DNA from: Prostheceraeus crozeri
Taxonomy: Eukaryota; Platyhelminthes; Polycladida; Euryleptidae
Length of the DNA: 64,000 nucleotides
Assembly: GCA_907163375.1 (NCBI GenBank)
Contig: CAJQUW010007562.1
Coordinates: forward strand, 216,501-280,500
Direction of reading: 5' to 3'
A program made the position numbers and the translations under genes. Each line of letters opens with the position of its first letter. The first letter of the stretch is position 1. This document shows, in pieces, positions 23,648 to 35,999 of the stretch. The notes beneath the pieces were generated by a model that was not told the DNA's origin, did not search any database, and was given only the letters and a program-made list of their open reading frames with translations.

Positions 23648-23928
23648 TGCACCTCCCGTTAACTGTCATTACATTCATAATTAAGTTTAATCACAAACTT
23701 TCTATGGCTCTGACTACTTTCAAAAACAATAGGTCTAGTACCGGTAACATGTCATAAAATTTTTGATAGGCTATAAGCCAATCCTGCACTCTTGAAAAAT
23801 TATATTTGACCGTCGATTAGTAATTCGGTGCACTTTGCAAAGAAATACATGTGCGTATATCGCGGTTAAACACATGCATCCAGGCATTTAATATCCATAC
23901 CTCTCTTGCGCACTTGATTAGTTACTTA

Positions 23929-24593
23929 TAGACCCCTGCGACGATATAGTTTTCATCGGCGGTTGCGTTTATCAGCGTGCATCTGTTGAGTTCATGAGAA
24001 TAGAAGTTGGATCTCTCTTATTATCTAAGTATAGGCCTCTTCTTCGCTTAATCGAAAAAAACGGATAACCTAAATCTCATTACTGATTAAAATTAGTACA
24101 GAAGAATTCGGTAAATATTCACCATCTGAAAATGTTGTGATGCATATAGCCTACCCAGTCGGCACAATTCACGGAAATTGCTTTTTATCAGCTAAGGGTT
24201 CTTAATTAAACAACAATTGTGATTTTTGTATAATGAATAGAAATGCGACACCCTTATATAAAGCTGAGTAACCGATGAATTATCTGTATGACATCACGGC
24301 TTCATTATTGTACAGTACGAGTACACGTGATATACATGTGCATCCTACACTTGAATTCTAGCAAAGTGAAAATGTTATAGCGTGACCGATCGATACCCAT
24401 ACAAGCCTATTCACCGACAACTTTGTTCCTGTCAGAATGTAGGGCTACTCTCTTGGTTATACACAACGAGAAAGTATATTTGAACTTTTCCTCAGGAACA
24501 AACAATATGTTCCTAAGTTCCAAGTAGAAATGCAGTGGAGACAGTTAATCCATAAAACAAAACGGAAAATGTCTCCGCCGGCGCAGGGGTCTA
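23929..24593. mobile_element. hAT-like MITE with TAGACCCCTGCG ends
   Basis: The termini TAGACCCCTGCG and CGCAGGGGTCTA are exact inverted repeats, followed inward by CGGCGG-type words at both ends. The flanks are 8-bp duplications with one difference: gttactta (23921-23928) and gttaccta (24594-24601). No coding sequence was seen. Confidence 0.8.
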
Positions 24594-24601
24594 GTTACCT
24601 A

Positions 24602-25835
24602 AAATGGCATATATTGATATATTTCTCGCGTTTCTAGCATTGTCTTGAACGCAGCAGAGAACGAAATCTTCATGGTCTTCAAAATGGTTGCATAAACTAG
24701 CGACATTTGGAAGCAGTGGTCTATACATAAGCCACATTAGTTTGGTGGCCTTCTTGTCATGATTTACTGTAAGGCTTCGAACTAATCACTTAGCCATTGA
24801 CATTTATTCGAAATACCTACGAAAACTCTGATACACTTTCTGTCACTGGCAGCTTTGGTAGAATTTTGTTGGCATGATTTCGGACTGATATCTTTCCTCA
24901 ACGTGGTGTGAATGTAGGCGTGTAAGTTACCAAGAAAATTGTGCGATTCCCACTCAGAAGTTTTACTGCTCAAAAAGCTTTGAACTTGTAAAATATCTCA
25001 CAACTCATGATATTGATAACGTGAAGATAAAATATCATTTAGATATGACTTTTTTAACACGACAAACAACGCTAATTGCATATCACTAGAGGCTGCACAA
25101 TTTGCCTCATTGCGAGTCCGCTACGAAATTGCAATATAAGGACGTTAAGAAACACACAAATAGGGGAAGCTGCCCGAATACCGGCCCCTTTAATAAAATC
25201 ATTCCTCAATTATATGCATAAATTTTAAACAAACATCTTATCACACACCGTATATTTTCACTACTTCTCCACTGAGTATTGTTTTTCCAATTATTATGTC
25301 GCATCTACAAAAGAGTAATGTTTTTCAACATCCAAGTGCCCTAATACCAGCCTATGTGCCTTCACCCATTCCGCTCATGTGGTGCCCTTTCATCGGCGAA
25401 GATGATTCTTTAGAGGCAGTAACTGGATCTATAACTGTAAGCAAGAAATATGGAATCAGAGTGTTGTGTATAATTTAGTTTTGCTGTGTTTAAATTGTGA
25501 CTGCAAACTATTTTATAATTGGATGCATGAAATTACAAAATTTCGATCGAATCAAGCAATAAAATCGGAAATTCTGATCTGATTATTTCCATTTAAAGCA
25601 TAAATGAACCTTTATGAATTTCGAAACAATTAACTTCATATTGACTTGACGTAGGAGCATTATCATTATTTTCAATCAAAAATCTGATACTACATTACAA
25701 ACTGCACAAGTGTGTGTGCATTAAGCTGTGAACAGTGGGGTGGTCCTGACAATAGGTACAAAATTAAAAAATCAAGTTTATCAATAAATTTCTATCATTG
25801 CATCATTTGCTTGTAGTGATTTGACTTTTTTACAC
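24602..25835. other. Unannotated stretch
   Basis: Only short open frames are present, such as 25296-25478 on plus (60 codons), without motifs. No element ends were recognised. Confidence 0.45.
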
Positions 25836-28564
25836 AATTTTCACCCCTAGCACAGTTATGAGCCATGAACGAAGCTAGTGGTTACTCAATGAAAAGCAAC
25901 AAACTGTATTATTTTAAAAAAATAAAAGGAAAAACAGATCTTATAATCTGATTAAGCTTTTCCCATCAGAAACATGTTCGCACGCCTCCTGAAAGTATCA
26001 AGATTGTATTGGTCAGGGAAAGTGGTCTGGGGAAGCTGATTCCAAAGCTGTGCCGTGCGAACAAAAAAGCTTTTCGAGCGACTCACAGCACGTGCGCGTT
26101 CTAAGCTCACATCATAGCATGTGAGTGCATTAGCTCTGCGTGTGCTTCTGGAGAATATCTTAGGTTTGGATACGCACTCATTTACTGCACAGCTGCTCCT
26201 ACCGAAATAGTACCTGTAGAAGAGACTGAGTGAAGCAACATCCCGTCTGACGGAGAGCGGCTGCAACTTGTTAGCAAGTTTTTCACCCATAGGATTCTTG
26301 ACACGTTTCTCAACCCGTTCAAGAAGGTCAAGATGCGCTTTGGGCGCCGGCCCACAGATGACAACAATACTTCATCAGAGGACTTGTGAAGATAGTAGAC
26401 AGTCTGTGATTGAAGATAGCTGATGGCACGATGGAGACTACTAATGGGTTGAGCTGCCTGCTTGCTGATGGACTGGATGTACGGTTTCCATGACAAGTCT
26501 TTCGTAACCGCCAATCCAAGGAAGGAGATGGAATCTTGTTCTCTGATCCTATTATCTGACATCTTAATGCTATGATCATCATCATCTCCTTTAAGTCGTG
26601 AGTGCAGAATACTCTGAGTTTTTGAAGGATTGAAGGAAACAAGCTAATTGGCGCCCCTTTCCAAGAACTAAGTCTTCATTAAGAACGTCGCATAACTGTT
26701 GACGTTGCTGAGTGTTTTTAGCGAGTCGCTCATTGGAATTGAAGAGTGTTGTGTCATCTGCATACATCACCAATTTACTCACAAGGCAGTCCGGGAGGTC
26801 GTTGATGTACAGCAGAAAAAGAGTGGGTCCCAAATTTGACCCTTGAGGAACTCCTGCATTGACAAACTTGGTGGAAGACTTTTGGCCATCTAAGACGACA
26901 GATATCTGCCGGTCACTAAGAAAAGAAGCAAGAAGTTTGTGGAGTTGATTAGCAACTCCATAGGACTTTAGCTTCATAAGGAGTCCCTGATGCCAGACTT
27001 TATCGAATGCATTGGAAATATCCAAGGCAACTAATCTCGTCTCACCTTGTCTGTCAAGGACACGACTCACATGTTCAGTGACATATGAAAGATCTGCAGT
27101 TGATCGAGAGTGTCTGAAGCCATGCTGTTCTTCTGATAGAGGGTTCTGAGTTTCAAGGAAGTTAACAATGTGTTGGTTAATCACTGCTTCAAAAATCTTG
27201 CCAGCAATTGGAAGCAGGCTGATAGGACGGTAACTAGATGGAAGAGATGAGTCAGAACCTTTCTTTGGAACTGGAACCACGGAAGCTACTTTCCAACAAG
27301 AGGGAAACTCACCGGTGGATACATATCTACTGAACAGTTTAGATAAAAGTGGAGAAAGCTCACGTGAGAGATGCTTGAAGACCGAAAGCGAGATGCCATC
27401 TGGTCCACTAGACGTAGAGCTATCGAGACCTGCGATTATCTTTTTGACGTTTCGGACTGTGACTGAAGGAGGAATAACTGTCTCATCAGTGCGCATGGGA
27501 ATTGGAGGTGGAATTCTACTTCCATCGTCTAATGACGAATTCTTCGCAAACTCCTTGCAAGGAAGCTCGGCTTTGTCTGCTGAGGTTGTCGCCATAGAAG
27601 TACTGACTTCGGCATGACGGAGTGCTGGGATGGAGGATTTGTTCCTATTGGTGACACCGCTGTAAATCCTCCAGAAGTCCTGAGAGCCAAGATTTTGGGT
27701 AGCAATGGATTTTCGCTTATACAAAGCGTAACGGCTTTTGGTCTGCTGAATGGCTTCATTGCGATTTCTCCGTCCGGTCTTGTGCAATTCAAGATTGCCA
27801 CCGGTACTGTCACGCTTGCACTTATGGAAAAAGTGGTCATGCTGTCAGGTTGCAGCTGCACATTCTGGTGTAAACCAAGGTTGGGAGTGGGGCTTCATTT
27901 AGGAAGTACGGTGAGGAAGTAGGCCAACATCCCTATCTGAAGCCACTCTGTCAGTTCTTCCGCCGACTTGTGGACTCAATTCTCAGCTTGAACTTGACTA
28001 AGAAAAGTGCGGAAGCCACAACAGTCTGCTTTGGAGAATTGATAAACTGTTCTATGGAAAGGTGCAGACGGTGTGGAGCAAGTTTGTTTGCCAGAAGCTG
28101 TGATAACACAGTGATCAGACGTGACGAGGGGAGAATTTACCGTGTGTGTAAAACAAGTTGGATTTGAGGTGAGAAACAGGTCAAGGAGATATCCAGCATC
28201 CCCAGCTCGGTCAGGCACTCTGCTGGGACAAGTGACAATTTGGCTTCGATTTTATCAGAAAGAACATTGAAAATGTCCGCATTGGCTGATGGAGAGCGGT
28301 ATAGGAAAATAGTAGAAGAGTGGCTTTCTGTAGCGGCGCAATGAAGGCACGATACTCATGCCTTGGATCATCTGAGCTACGAAGCATTCTCAAGGGAAGG
28401 CTTGTCTTGGCATGAATTCCAAGACCATGACAAGGTGCTTTATCCATCCGGTGAAGTATGTATCCATCAAGAGCAACATCGCTTGATGACACAATGGGAT
28501 CTAACCTGGTTTCCGACAGGGCTAGAAAAAAGTTGGTGAAGATCTTCATTTCATTTTCAGACAT
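25836..28564 (-). pseudogene. CR1/Jockey-group LINE, truncated at the 5' end
   Basis: Reading 28564 to 25952, an APE-type endonuclease comes first (FLALSETRLDPIVSSSDVAL, then LDLFLTSNP and PLVTSDHCVI in a second frame). The reverse transcriptase is open over 26591-27787: SYRPISLLPIAGKIFEAVIN, HGFRHSRSTADL, ALDISNAFDKVWH, AGVPQGSNLGPTLFLLYI and the catalytic YADD. A C-terminal domain follows (RRDVASLSLFYRYYFGRSS, LWNQLPQTTFPDQYNLDTFR). Several frameshifts separate the pieces, and the first part of the endonuclease is missing. The 3'UTR runs to about 25836. The sister 3' end at 28615-28815 shows that the family is repeated here. Confidence 0.85.
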
Positions 28565-28614
28565 TGTCAGTTATATTTCAGGCAAGCATTGCATCGACTT
28601 TTATATATATTTAG

Positions 28615-28815
28615 GAGTCCATGCAAGTAATGTCATCTATCTTTTTTAAGAAATTTTCACCCCTAGCACAGCTATGAGCCATGAATGAAGCTAGGTATTA
28701 CTCAATGAAAAATTAATAAATTGTTAACTTTAAATAAATAAAAGAAAGACAGAAAGCAGACATTCTAATCTGATTCAGCTGTCCCCATCAGAAACCTGTT
28801 CGCACACCTCTTGAA
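28615..28815 (-). repeat. Second, very short copy of the same LINE 3' end
   Basis: The segment from 'aattttcacccctagcacag' through 'cccatcagaaacctgttcgcacacctcttgaaa' matches 25845-25990 at roughly 85-90 %, with homology reaching back to about 28615. It lies immediately 5' of the longer copy in the same orientation, so two 5'-truncated copies stand in tandem. Confidence 0.75.
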
Positions 28816-29089
28816 ATATTTCAGATATCTTCTTCGATGTTTGATAATTACATTTTTGATATATTGTATGTAAGATTTCAAATAATTTGAAATGGTAGTC
28901 ATCATTATTTATCTCGATTAGGTGATATCGAGATGTCTGTCGATCTATCCGAAACATTGAGCATCTATGATAGCGACCATGAACCGACGGTGAGAAGCAG
29001 TTACTCAAAGCATTCCATTGCTGACTGAGAACGAATCCTTCCCGCAACTGATAAAGGTGATGACTGGACATGTACCACAAGGTTACTCA

Positions 29090-30045
29090 ATGTCAATCAA
29101 AATACAGCGCAGCATTGGATTTGTCGCAATTGAATTCATTATAAAAGCCGAAGTGGCTACAAGAAGAAAAAGTTATCACCTGATTTAATTCAAACTGTGA
29201 TATCGTGGTTTGAGGAAAATAGACGACTCTTCAACAGGCTGCAGAAAGGATTCGCCATCAATTTAATGCATTGGTTTCTGTCTCCACCGTCGACAATTAT
29301 TTAGATGGTCACATCATGACGTTCAAAAAGGTGCATAAAGCACCGCATCAAAAAGGTGCATAAAGCACCGCAATCAATGAAGTGATGAGAATAAGATCAA
29401 AAGGCGACAGTTTTGCCTCAAAATGGCTGACTTCTTGAGAGATGAAAGGCAGATCATATCTGTGGACGTGACAAATTTCAAACATTTTTTCAAAAGGACT
29501 AAATGTTCGTCTCGGAGAGGCGATCGAGCCGCGATTATACTACCGGACTCTAAGGGTCTCTGCAACTCATCTCGGGAATGACGTCGACTGGTTTGACTGG
29601 CTTCACCACGACGCCGAAATTTTAAAGCTAACGATGCCAATTATTTGCTTCGAACAATACTTAGAACGCACGCAGGACATTATTTAACCACAATGGTAGT
29701 CATTTCGAACAATGCTCCATGTCATAGTCGATTTGAGCAAGTTTTCGTGAAGATGAATTCGCCGGTGTAGAGTTTCTATGACTCTCTCCATATCAGTGTA
29801 TGTCAAATCCCATTGAGAACATTTGGAGCAAAATCAAGAGCTATGTTAAAGTCGCGTTCGGGAATCCACCTGTTACTGCTGGAGAAATTTCCCTTGGTGA
29901 GCAAAGAATGCGTCGACTAGAAGAGGAGGTTAATCCTGCTGTAACCCAAGTGACAATGCAGGATTGTCTTCGCTGGTTTAATCACTCGTTGTCCTTTCAT
30001 TCACGAGCGATAAACTCACAAAACATGGAAGTCGACATGTGATTT
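29090..30045 (+). pseudogene. Tc1/mariner-superfamily transposase relic
   Basis: Several frames carry pieces in family order: a helix-turn-helix region (KKLSPDLIQTVISWFEENR, then TLQQAAERIRHQFNAL and a VSTVDNYLDGH segment), a central catalytic block VVISNNAPCHSRFEQVF near 29695-29750, and NPIENIWSKIKSYVK at about 29806-29850, followed by an open end to the TGA at 30040-30042. The usual catalytic Asp in the DNAPCHS motif reads Asn here. Multiple frame changes show a dead copy. Terminal repeats were not identified. Confidence 0.7.
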
Positions 30046-33000
30046 TTTGACTTCACTAACTTTCTATAGCCTCTACTATTCACGCTTTGTTATCGGACGT
30101 TCTAAAAGAATATGTTGCACAATTAAAGCATTTATGATGCAAATAAAATATTGATAATTTTGTTAATTCAATGAGAAGGCAATTGATTCAAGGGAGAACT
30201 AAGAATATTAATTATGTCATGAATAAAAATATTGAATGAATGCAAGAAAAAAATTAAATCAAATGACTAATGGGCATGAAAGTGTCTGAAACTGTAAATG
30301 AATAAGTCCTGGTCATAGGTCTATGGGACATACAGGCCCATATTCTATAGGGCTAGAATGGGGGGGATAATATTCCTAATTGATTCAGCAAGGTACATGA
30401 GCATAAAAAAAAACGATAAAAAGATGCATTCAATTTATTTTTTTAACGAACAAACAAGTCAAATCAAAATCAATAGTCAATTCATCTGATCTGTCTTCAA
30501 AATGTCCCCCGCAGGGCTGCAGTGCTCTGGACACCTCACCCTCACCACAACACTCAGGAAAAACGCGATGGCGTCCTTGCGTTGTGTCCATTTCCAGTAT
30601 GGCCCAGCTGATGCATGACGTTGACTCTACAACGCCCTCCTTCACGACTGAACTCACGAACCTAGACGGGATAAGCGTAGTTAAATTCAACTGTACAACC
30701 CATGATCCATTGCAAGTCATCCACCTTGACCATGACATCTGAGTCTGTAATCAACTGCGTCTTTTGGAAAATGCTTTTCTGCGAATATATACCAACAGAA
30801 CAGAAGTTTTACGTCCCACCCTATCCGTCAACAACACCTTACCATGTTCAGTAAGGAAGAAAGTGAAGTGAAACTTGACACATCGAACATATGGCCATTC
30901 TTGCTCAAATTCGAGAAGAGATATCTCTGCTAAACTGGTGACGTAGCCCCGTCAGAGAAGACATCAATATTCACAATATCTGGGTACTTTTCTACAAGAA
31001 AGAAAAATATTGAAAAATGACGCGCATACGACACTGTGGCTTGTGCGGATCTCATCAAGACAACAAACAGAGACAGACGCCAAGTTTGTTCTTGTCATGT
31101 TCACACACAATAAAAAAAGTGTCACTGAATTGTGTGACCATGTGCACTCTGATTTGGATTATTGATTGTTCATGGTGGCATTCGTGGCAAAACTACTGAA
31201 CAACTATAGACTTCCTATGCCACTAGACCTTAACGCTTGTTCGTTTCATATATTTGCATTCGCTTGACTAAACGTGTTAAAAGGAAAGTGTGTCAGCTGC
31301 TTTCGTAAGTCATCTAGAATACTTAAAGAGGTTTGCCACTAGATCGAACTTCGGTAGCAACAGAAACTTTGCACAGACTGCCACTTGCTGTATGACATGA
31401 ATTTGGTCATCATTGGAACCAAGATTTCCCAATTGCTGAACATGATCTTGCAGTGACTGTCAAACAACAACAAGACAACATATCATCATTCGATAACACA
31501 CCAAGCAAATCAGTGAAAGTCGACACATCAACACATCAGAAGATTGTAAAAGGATGCAATGCTCTCACAAGAAGCCGCCGCACGATCGGTACATGGTACT
31601 TACATACACCAGACATAAGCAGTCGTACAATTTACATACATTGGTCTTCAATTTCAACCGAACAGAACAGAACCTATGGTCTGGTCTGATCAGGATTTTG
31701 CATAACAACCTATAGGCTTCCATCAAATGACATAAACATGTACCTGGCCTGCCTGATCAACTAACTTTCTCACCTTTTTCACCATTCTGTCGAATAATAA
31801 CGTTGTCTTTTCTCTTCTGGAGTCGCATAAATATCATCATATTGGAAAGAAAAACAGATTACTTGATCTCTCCTTTTCCTTTAGTCTAGCATTGCCTAGC
31901 TGTCACGACTCACATCACATCAGAAAACTCTAAACTGATTAAGCTAAGGCCAGGACGACAGATTTCCGATTTTCTTTTGAGACATCGGAAGGAACTCGCC
32001 CTTAGCTCGCCTTCACGCAAATGCCGACGATTGCTTGCTTCCAAAAGTGCGGAAGGTATCCCATTCTGGCACATTGCTGTGCTTGCTACCGTCGACCATT
32101 GCTTGCTTGACGTACGATTTCTTCCACCTTCTTGCTTTCCCCACCCCCTGAACTCCTGAAACTCCTACGAACTACCGCATCTTAACCTGCTTTTGCTTTT
32201 CTTTCCTCTTTACTAACTTCTTCTCTGCTCAATAAAATAATGTAACTAATTCGTCGAGTCATGCTTTCACTTCTCGCGTTTTCTTCTTTGGCTCACTTTG
32301 TTAGTCAGTGGCATATGTGATGAAAAAAGAGGGTAGGGCTACAGTCAAGACTGAATAGGCTCATCATGCATTTGTCGTAAAAAAAGTATCACTGTACAAT
32401 GTACACATACTTGAGCACACCTCACCACGGGTTTTTGGTACAGTATGAGGCCTACTGTAATCTTCTTCCACCACAGATGTGATGATAAAAAAGTATGTAG
32501 CCCCCTATCCTCCAAATTTAGCCATTTTGGTTATATGGTTGTGCTTGAATGAATGTCTAAGAGTGTAAACAACACCACGATGAGTCCTCTTGACTGGCAA
32601 AAAAAATGATTCCTTAATTTGATCGAGAAATAAAACGAACACACACAGATTATCGATTGCGACCTTCATGGAATTTCAGTTTACAGAATCGATAAAACAA
32701 GCGCTGCAAAACTTTTTTTGTAAGATTGTTTGGCCCCTGGTTTCTATATCTGGTGGTCATTCAGATAGACTATAGAACTAATATATACAATAGCTCTTAA
32801 TGTTGGGGTACAATGTTGGACATCAAATCTGGGGAAGTAAACTTGGGGGATCAAGTACCGTTATTGTGGTTAATTATCTCAAAGTAAATCTCTTCATACT
32901 TGCAGGAAAAAACATACATAGTACATTTGAGCGCGGTAACATGTACACATGATAACTCGGATAAGGGGTAAGTAAAAGAAAATAGTTCTAATTGTTGTGT

Positions 33001-34769
33001 AAGTAAAATGAAATCTTAGCAGGACCATGACGAATAAGCATGATATCTTTCTTGGCGTTTATACAGTTTATGAAAAAAAACAGCACAAAGCGCCCTCATG
33101 GTAGCTGCAATTTAAATAATTTTGCACATCTACTAGTAGCTACACACATGCAACAACACGTCCAACATGGAGTCTAGTGCTACATACTTAAGTTCAAACT
33201 GTCTGTACCGTATGTTGTACTCCGTAAAATACCGCATGTTGTCCTCAGGGGCTCTATCACTCACCTAGTTCTATGCTGACACAGAGAACTGAAATCTCGA
33301 AGATGATACAAAGAGTTGATGCTGATCACATATGTAGCATGATGTATTTTAGACATGACTCTCAGTTGGTCTTTTTATGGATAGAGGCGAAATTTCAGTT
33401 GACTTTAATGAAATAGGGTAGTCTTACCGGAGAAAAAGCGAAATTTTATGTCAATGACTTAATGAAATGGATTAGCACTGTTAATACATCTTGAATATTT
33501 AATTCGAGTCACTTTATCGTGTGGCAGGCGAAATACTTAACAAATTGCTTCAATTATACTTGGTTTCACAACAGGTATCGTGTTCGTGTCGGACGTTACA
33601 TGAATAGCGACACACAAACAAGTACTCCCGACACGCTCCACCGAGCATTAAACAACGAAGACCAAACCAACTATGGGTTATTGATGCATCACATGAACAT
33701 ATTGGCATTACTAGAAGGCATCTCTAAATTCGCATTTGTTACGTCACAGTACAAACAAACAGTTCATTCTCGTGTCGACGACAACACCACAGCTGCTGAA
33801 AGAGGTCACCACAGCAAATTCTTCTAAACGCGACTAGAAATTTAAATTCAACAATACGATTGTCCGAGCACATCCCCATATTCCATTGTACCGACCAGTT
33901 TAAGCTTTTTTGCACAATCTTTTTTTAGCTGAAATGATAATAACATGATTTCAACAATTTTTTGGAAAATTTTGCATGAATTGCTGCTGTTAGTTACACA
34001 TACTACGCTACATATGACTGAATCATTAATATAATAAACGGTATATTCCATAAACTAACAGCGTACGCTTTCAATGATGTAATTAATCAACAGTTTGGAT
34101 ATTTGATAATTTTGATACCGAGGTACCTTCGCGGAAATTTATTGGAAATCGTATTTGACATTATACGTCCAGACACGGACACATTTCATGCTCCCCGAGT
34201 CTAAGCAAAAAACGACCAAGAGGCTTTAATTGTTTATTGACTTTGGAGGTGTGGAATAGGGGTAGATGTTGTATGAGTTTCAGTTCTACAGCATCCTTCG
34301 AAGTGAGAAAAAAATCTGGAAATATCGTCCGACTGTACGTCCGACACGCGCGGAATTGCCCTAAATCAAATTTCGGTGAATAATTATTAAAAAACTATAC
34401 AGCATGTGAAATTTTTGCCATCACAGCATATGACGAGATTATGATCAACGTCGAAGTCAATTGATTAAGACCTTCATTAATTAAATGATCAATCCAGCCT
34501 ACTGTCGTCGTTTTTAACGGTATACAGTTTACGAGTAGGCTATTGAATACAGTAAATCCTAACGTCAGTAAACTAAACACTGAGTAAAAGTGCAGTTTCA
34601 TGTTATATACAATTTTCCACATGTAGATGTACGTGTCAATCAGTTCCCAATAGTAAATCACATGAAAATTGTTTCTGGATTTCAATTGGGATATAACTGG
34701 ATATGGCCAGTTTGATACATCAATGACACTTCACCATAAGAACCTAAAGGAATTCATAAATGAACTGTG
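30046..34769. other. Long stretch without a supported gene
   Basis: Open frames of 60-102 codons occur, including 30430-30738 (minus, with an ALQPCGGHFED segment faintly like a transposase tail) and 33519-33827 (plus). None has a convincing motif, splice context or repeat structure. A G-run (30360) and scattered A-runs are the only low-complexity features. Confidence 0.4.
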
Positions 34770-34985
34770 TTTCATAAGAGATCTTTTGTCTGAAATCAAA
34801 TTGCAGACATCTGAAATTAAATTGACAACGACTGAAACATGAATTACCACAGCTGAAATAAATTTGATTATATCTGAAACATGTGACAAGGTCTGAAATC
34901 AAACTGATGTGTCAGAAATAGAAATGATGATATTTGAAATATATATACTTGATGTTGTCTGAAATTAAACTGGAAATGGTGTAGA
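34770..34985. repeat. Degenerate tandem repeat of 'tctgaaatYaaaYtga'
   Basis: The word recurs about eight times at irregular spacing of roughly 25-35 bp (for example near 34790, 34811, 34891, 34960). The copies are strongly diverged, so an old minisatellite is the simplest reading. Confidence 0.5.
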
Positions 34986-35225
34986 CAAGCGAATATTTCG
35001 AAAGGCAAATCGTTGCAAAACGACGGATTCGGATAGAAATAATGGCTGATGCATAAACTTGCTTTTAAGACAATAAAATCATTAACGAATTTAGCACGAA
35101 GTATACCTTTAATGACAAAACTAATTCAAATAAAGCAGCAACTTTACCTTCAATAAATATTACTCGCTGATACGAGTAGCAGTTGTACCTACAATGCAAT
35201 TGCCAAGTGATAGGGACATTCTGTT

Positions 35226-35327
35226 CATTGTGTTAAGGTTCGTAAATCTTTCAATGTTAAAAATTTAACCGTAATATACCAATTTAGAATATTGCGGTTC
35301 AACCATAGATAACCTTAACACAATGAT
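35226..35327. repeat. Short inverted-repeat element
   Basis: TCATTGTGTTAAGGTT at the left and AACCTTAACACAATGA at the right are exact inverted copies enclosing about 70 bp. Diverged 'aaccgyaatat' words continue to about 35430. It is too short to assign. Confidence 0.5.
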
Positions 35328-35999
35328 ATAACAATTCAGATCTCAGAACCGCAATATGCTATGGTTTCGGGCTTGACCGCCTTAAAGCATAATGCGGTTC
35401 AATATCTTGAACGGTAATATTACATTGGCAATAGTACGCATCAAGTATCCCTGACGCAACGAAGCAGAAGTTATGAGACATAGAAGTAATTATAGTAGAT
35501 TCTAGGGTATTGTTAATCAACCAGTTGTCAAATCAATAAATGACAGAGATCGTATTCTTGACGTTTACAAATGAAAGCAGTGCTACTTCAATTTGGCCGA
35601 TTTCCAAGATTTTTAAACGTTATTTCAAATTCTTTCGTTGTCTTGTACGGGAGGTTCATTATGCAAATTTTAAACAAGGTATAAAAATGTCTCGCTACCT
35701 CAATTTTGTGACGGTTTTTGTTCTTTTTGAAAATAAGTTTCCCGACGCGCTTCTCACAGTGGACAGTCTCAAGAGGAGATTCGTTCCAAAGCTGGCTGAG
35801 ACCACTTTACTTCTCACTTATTTCTCTAATCCAATCTGCATGAAATTTTGTATGTAAACAGAAAACACACTCATAGATCATATCATATACTCTATATATC
35901 ACAGCATTAATAGACACACGCGATGGGATGCCACACATGTTGTTGATATAACAAATGTTAGACAGCAAAGTAACTGTCGATGAAACGTAAGACCCTTCT

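Noticed and set aside
30430-30738. 102-codon frame on minus with a GGHFED segment
   Set aside because: Faint likeness to transposase tails only; not enough to call a family.
33519-33827. 102-codon open frame on plus
   Set aside because: No signal, domain or splice context; length is within chance for this amount of sequence.
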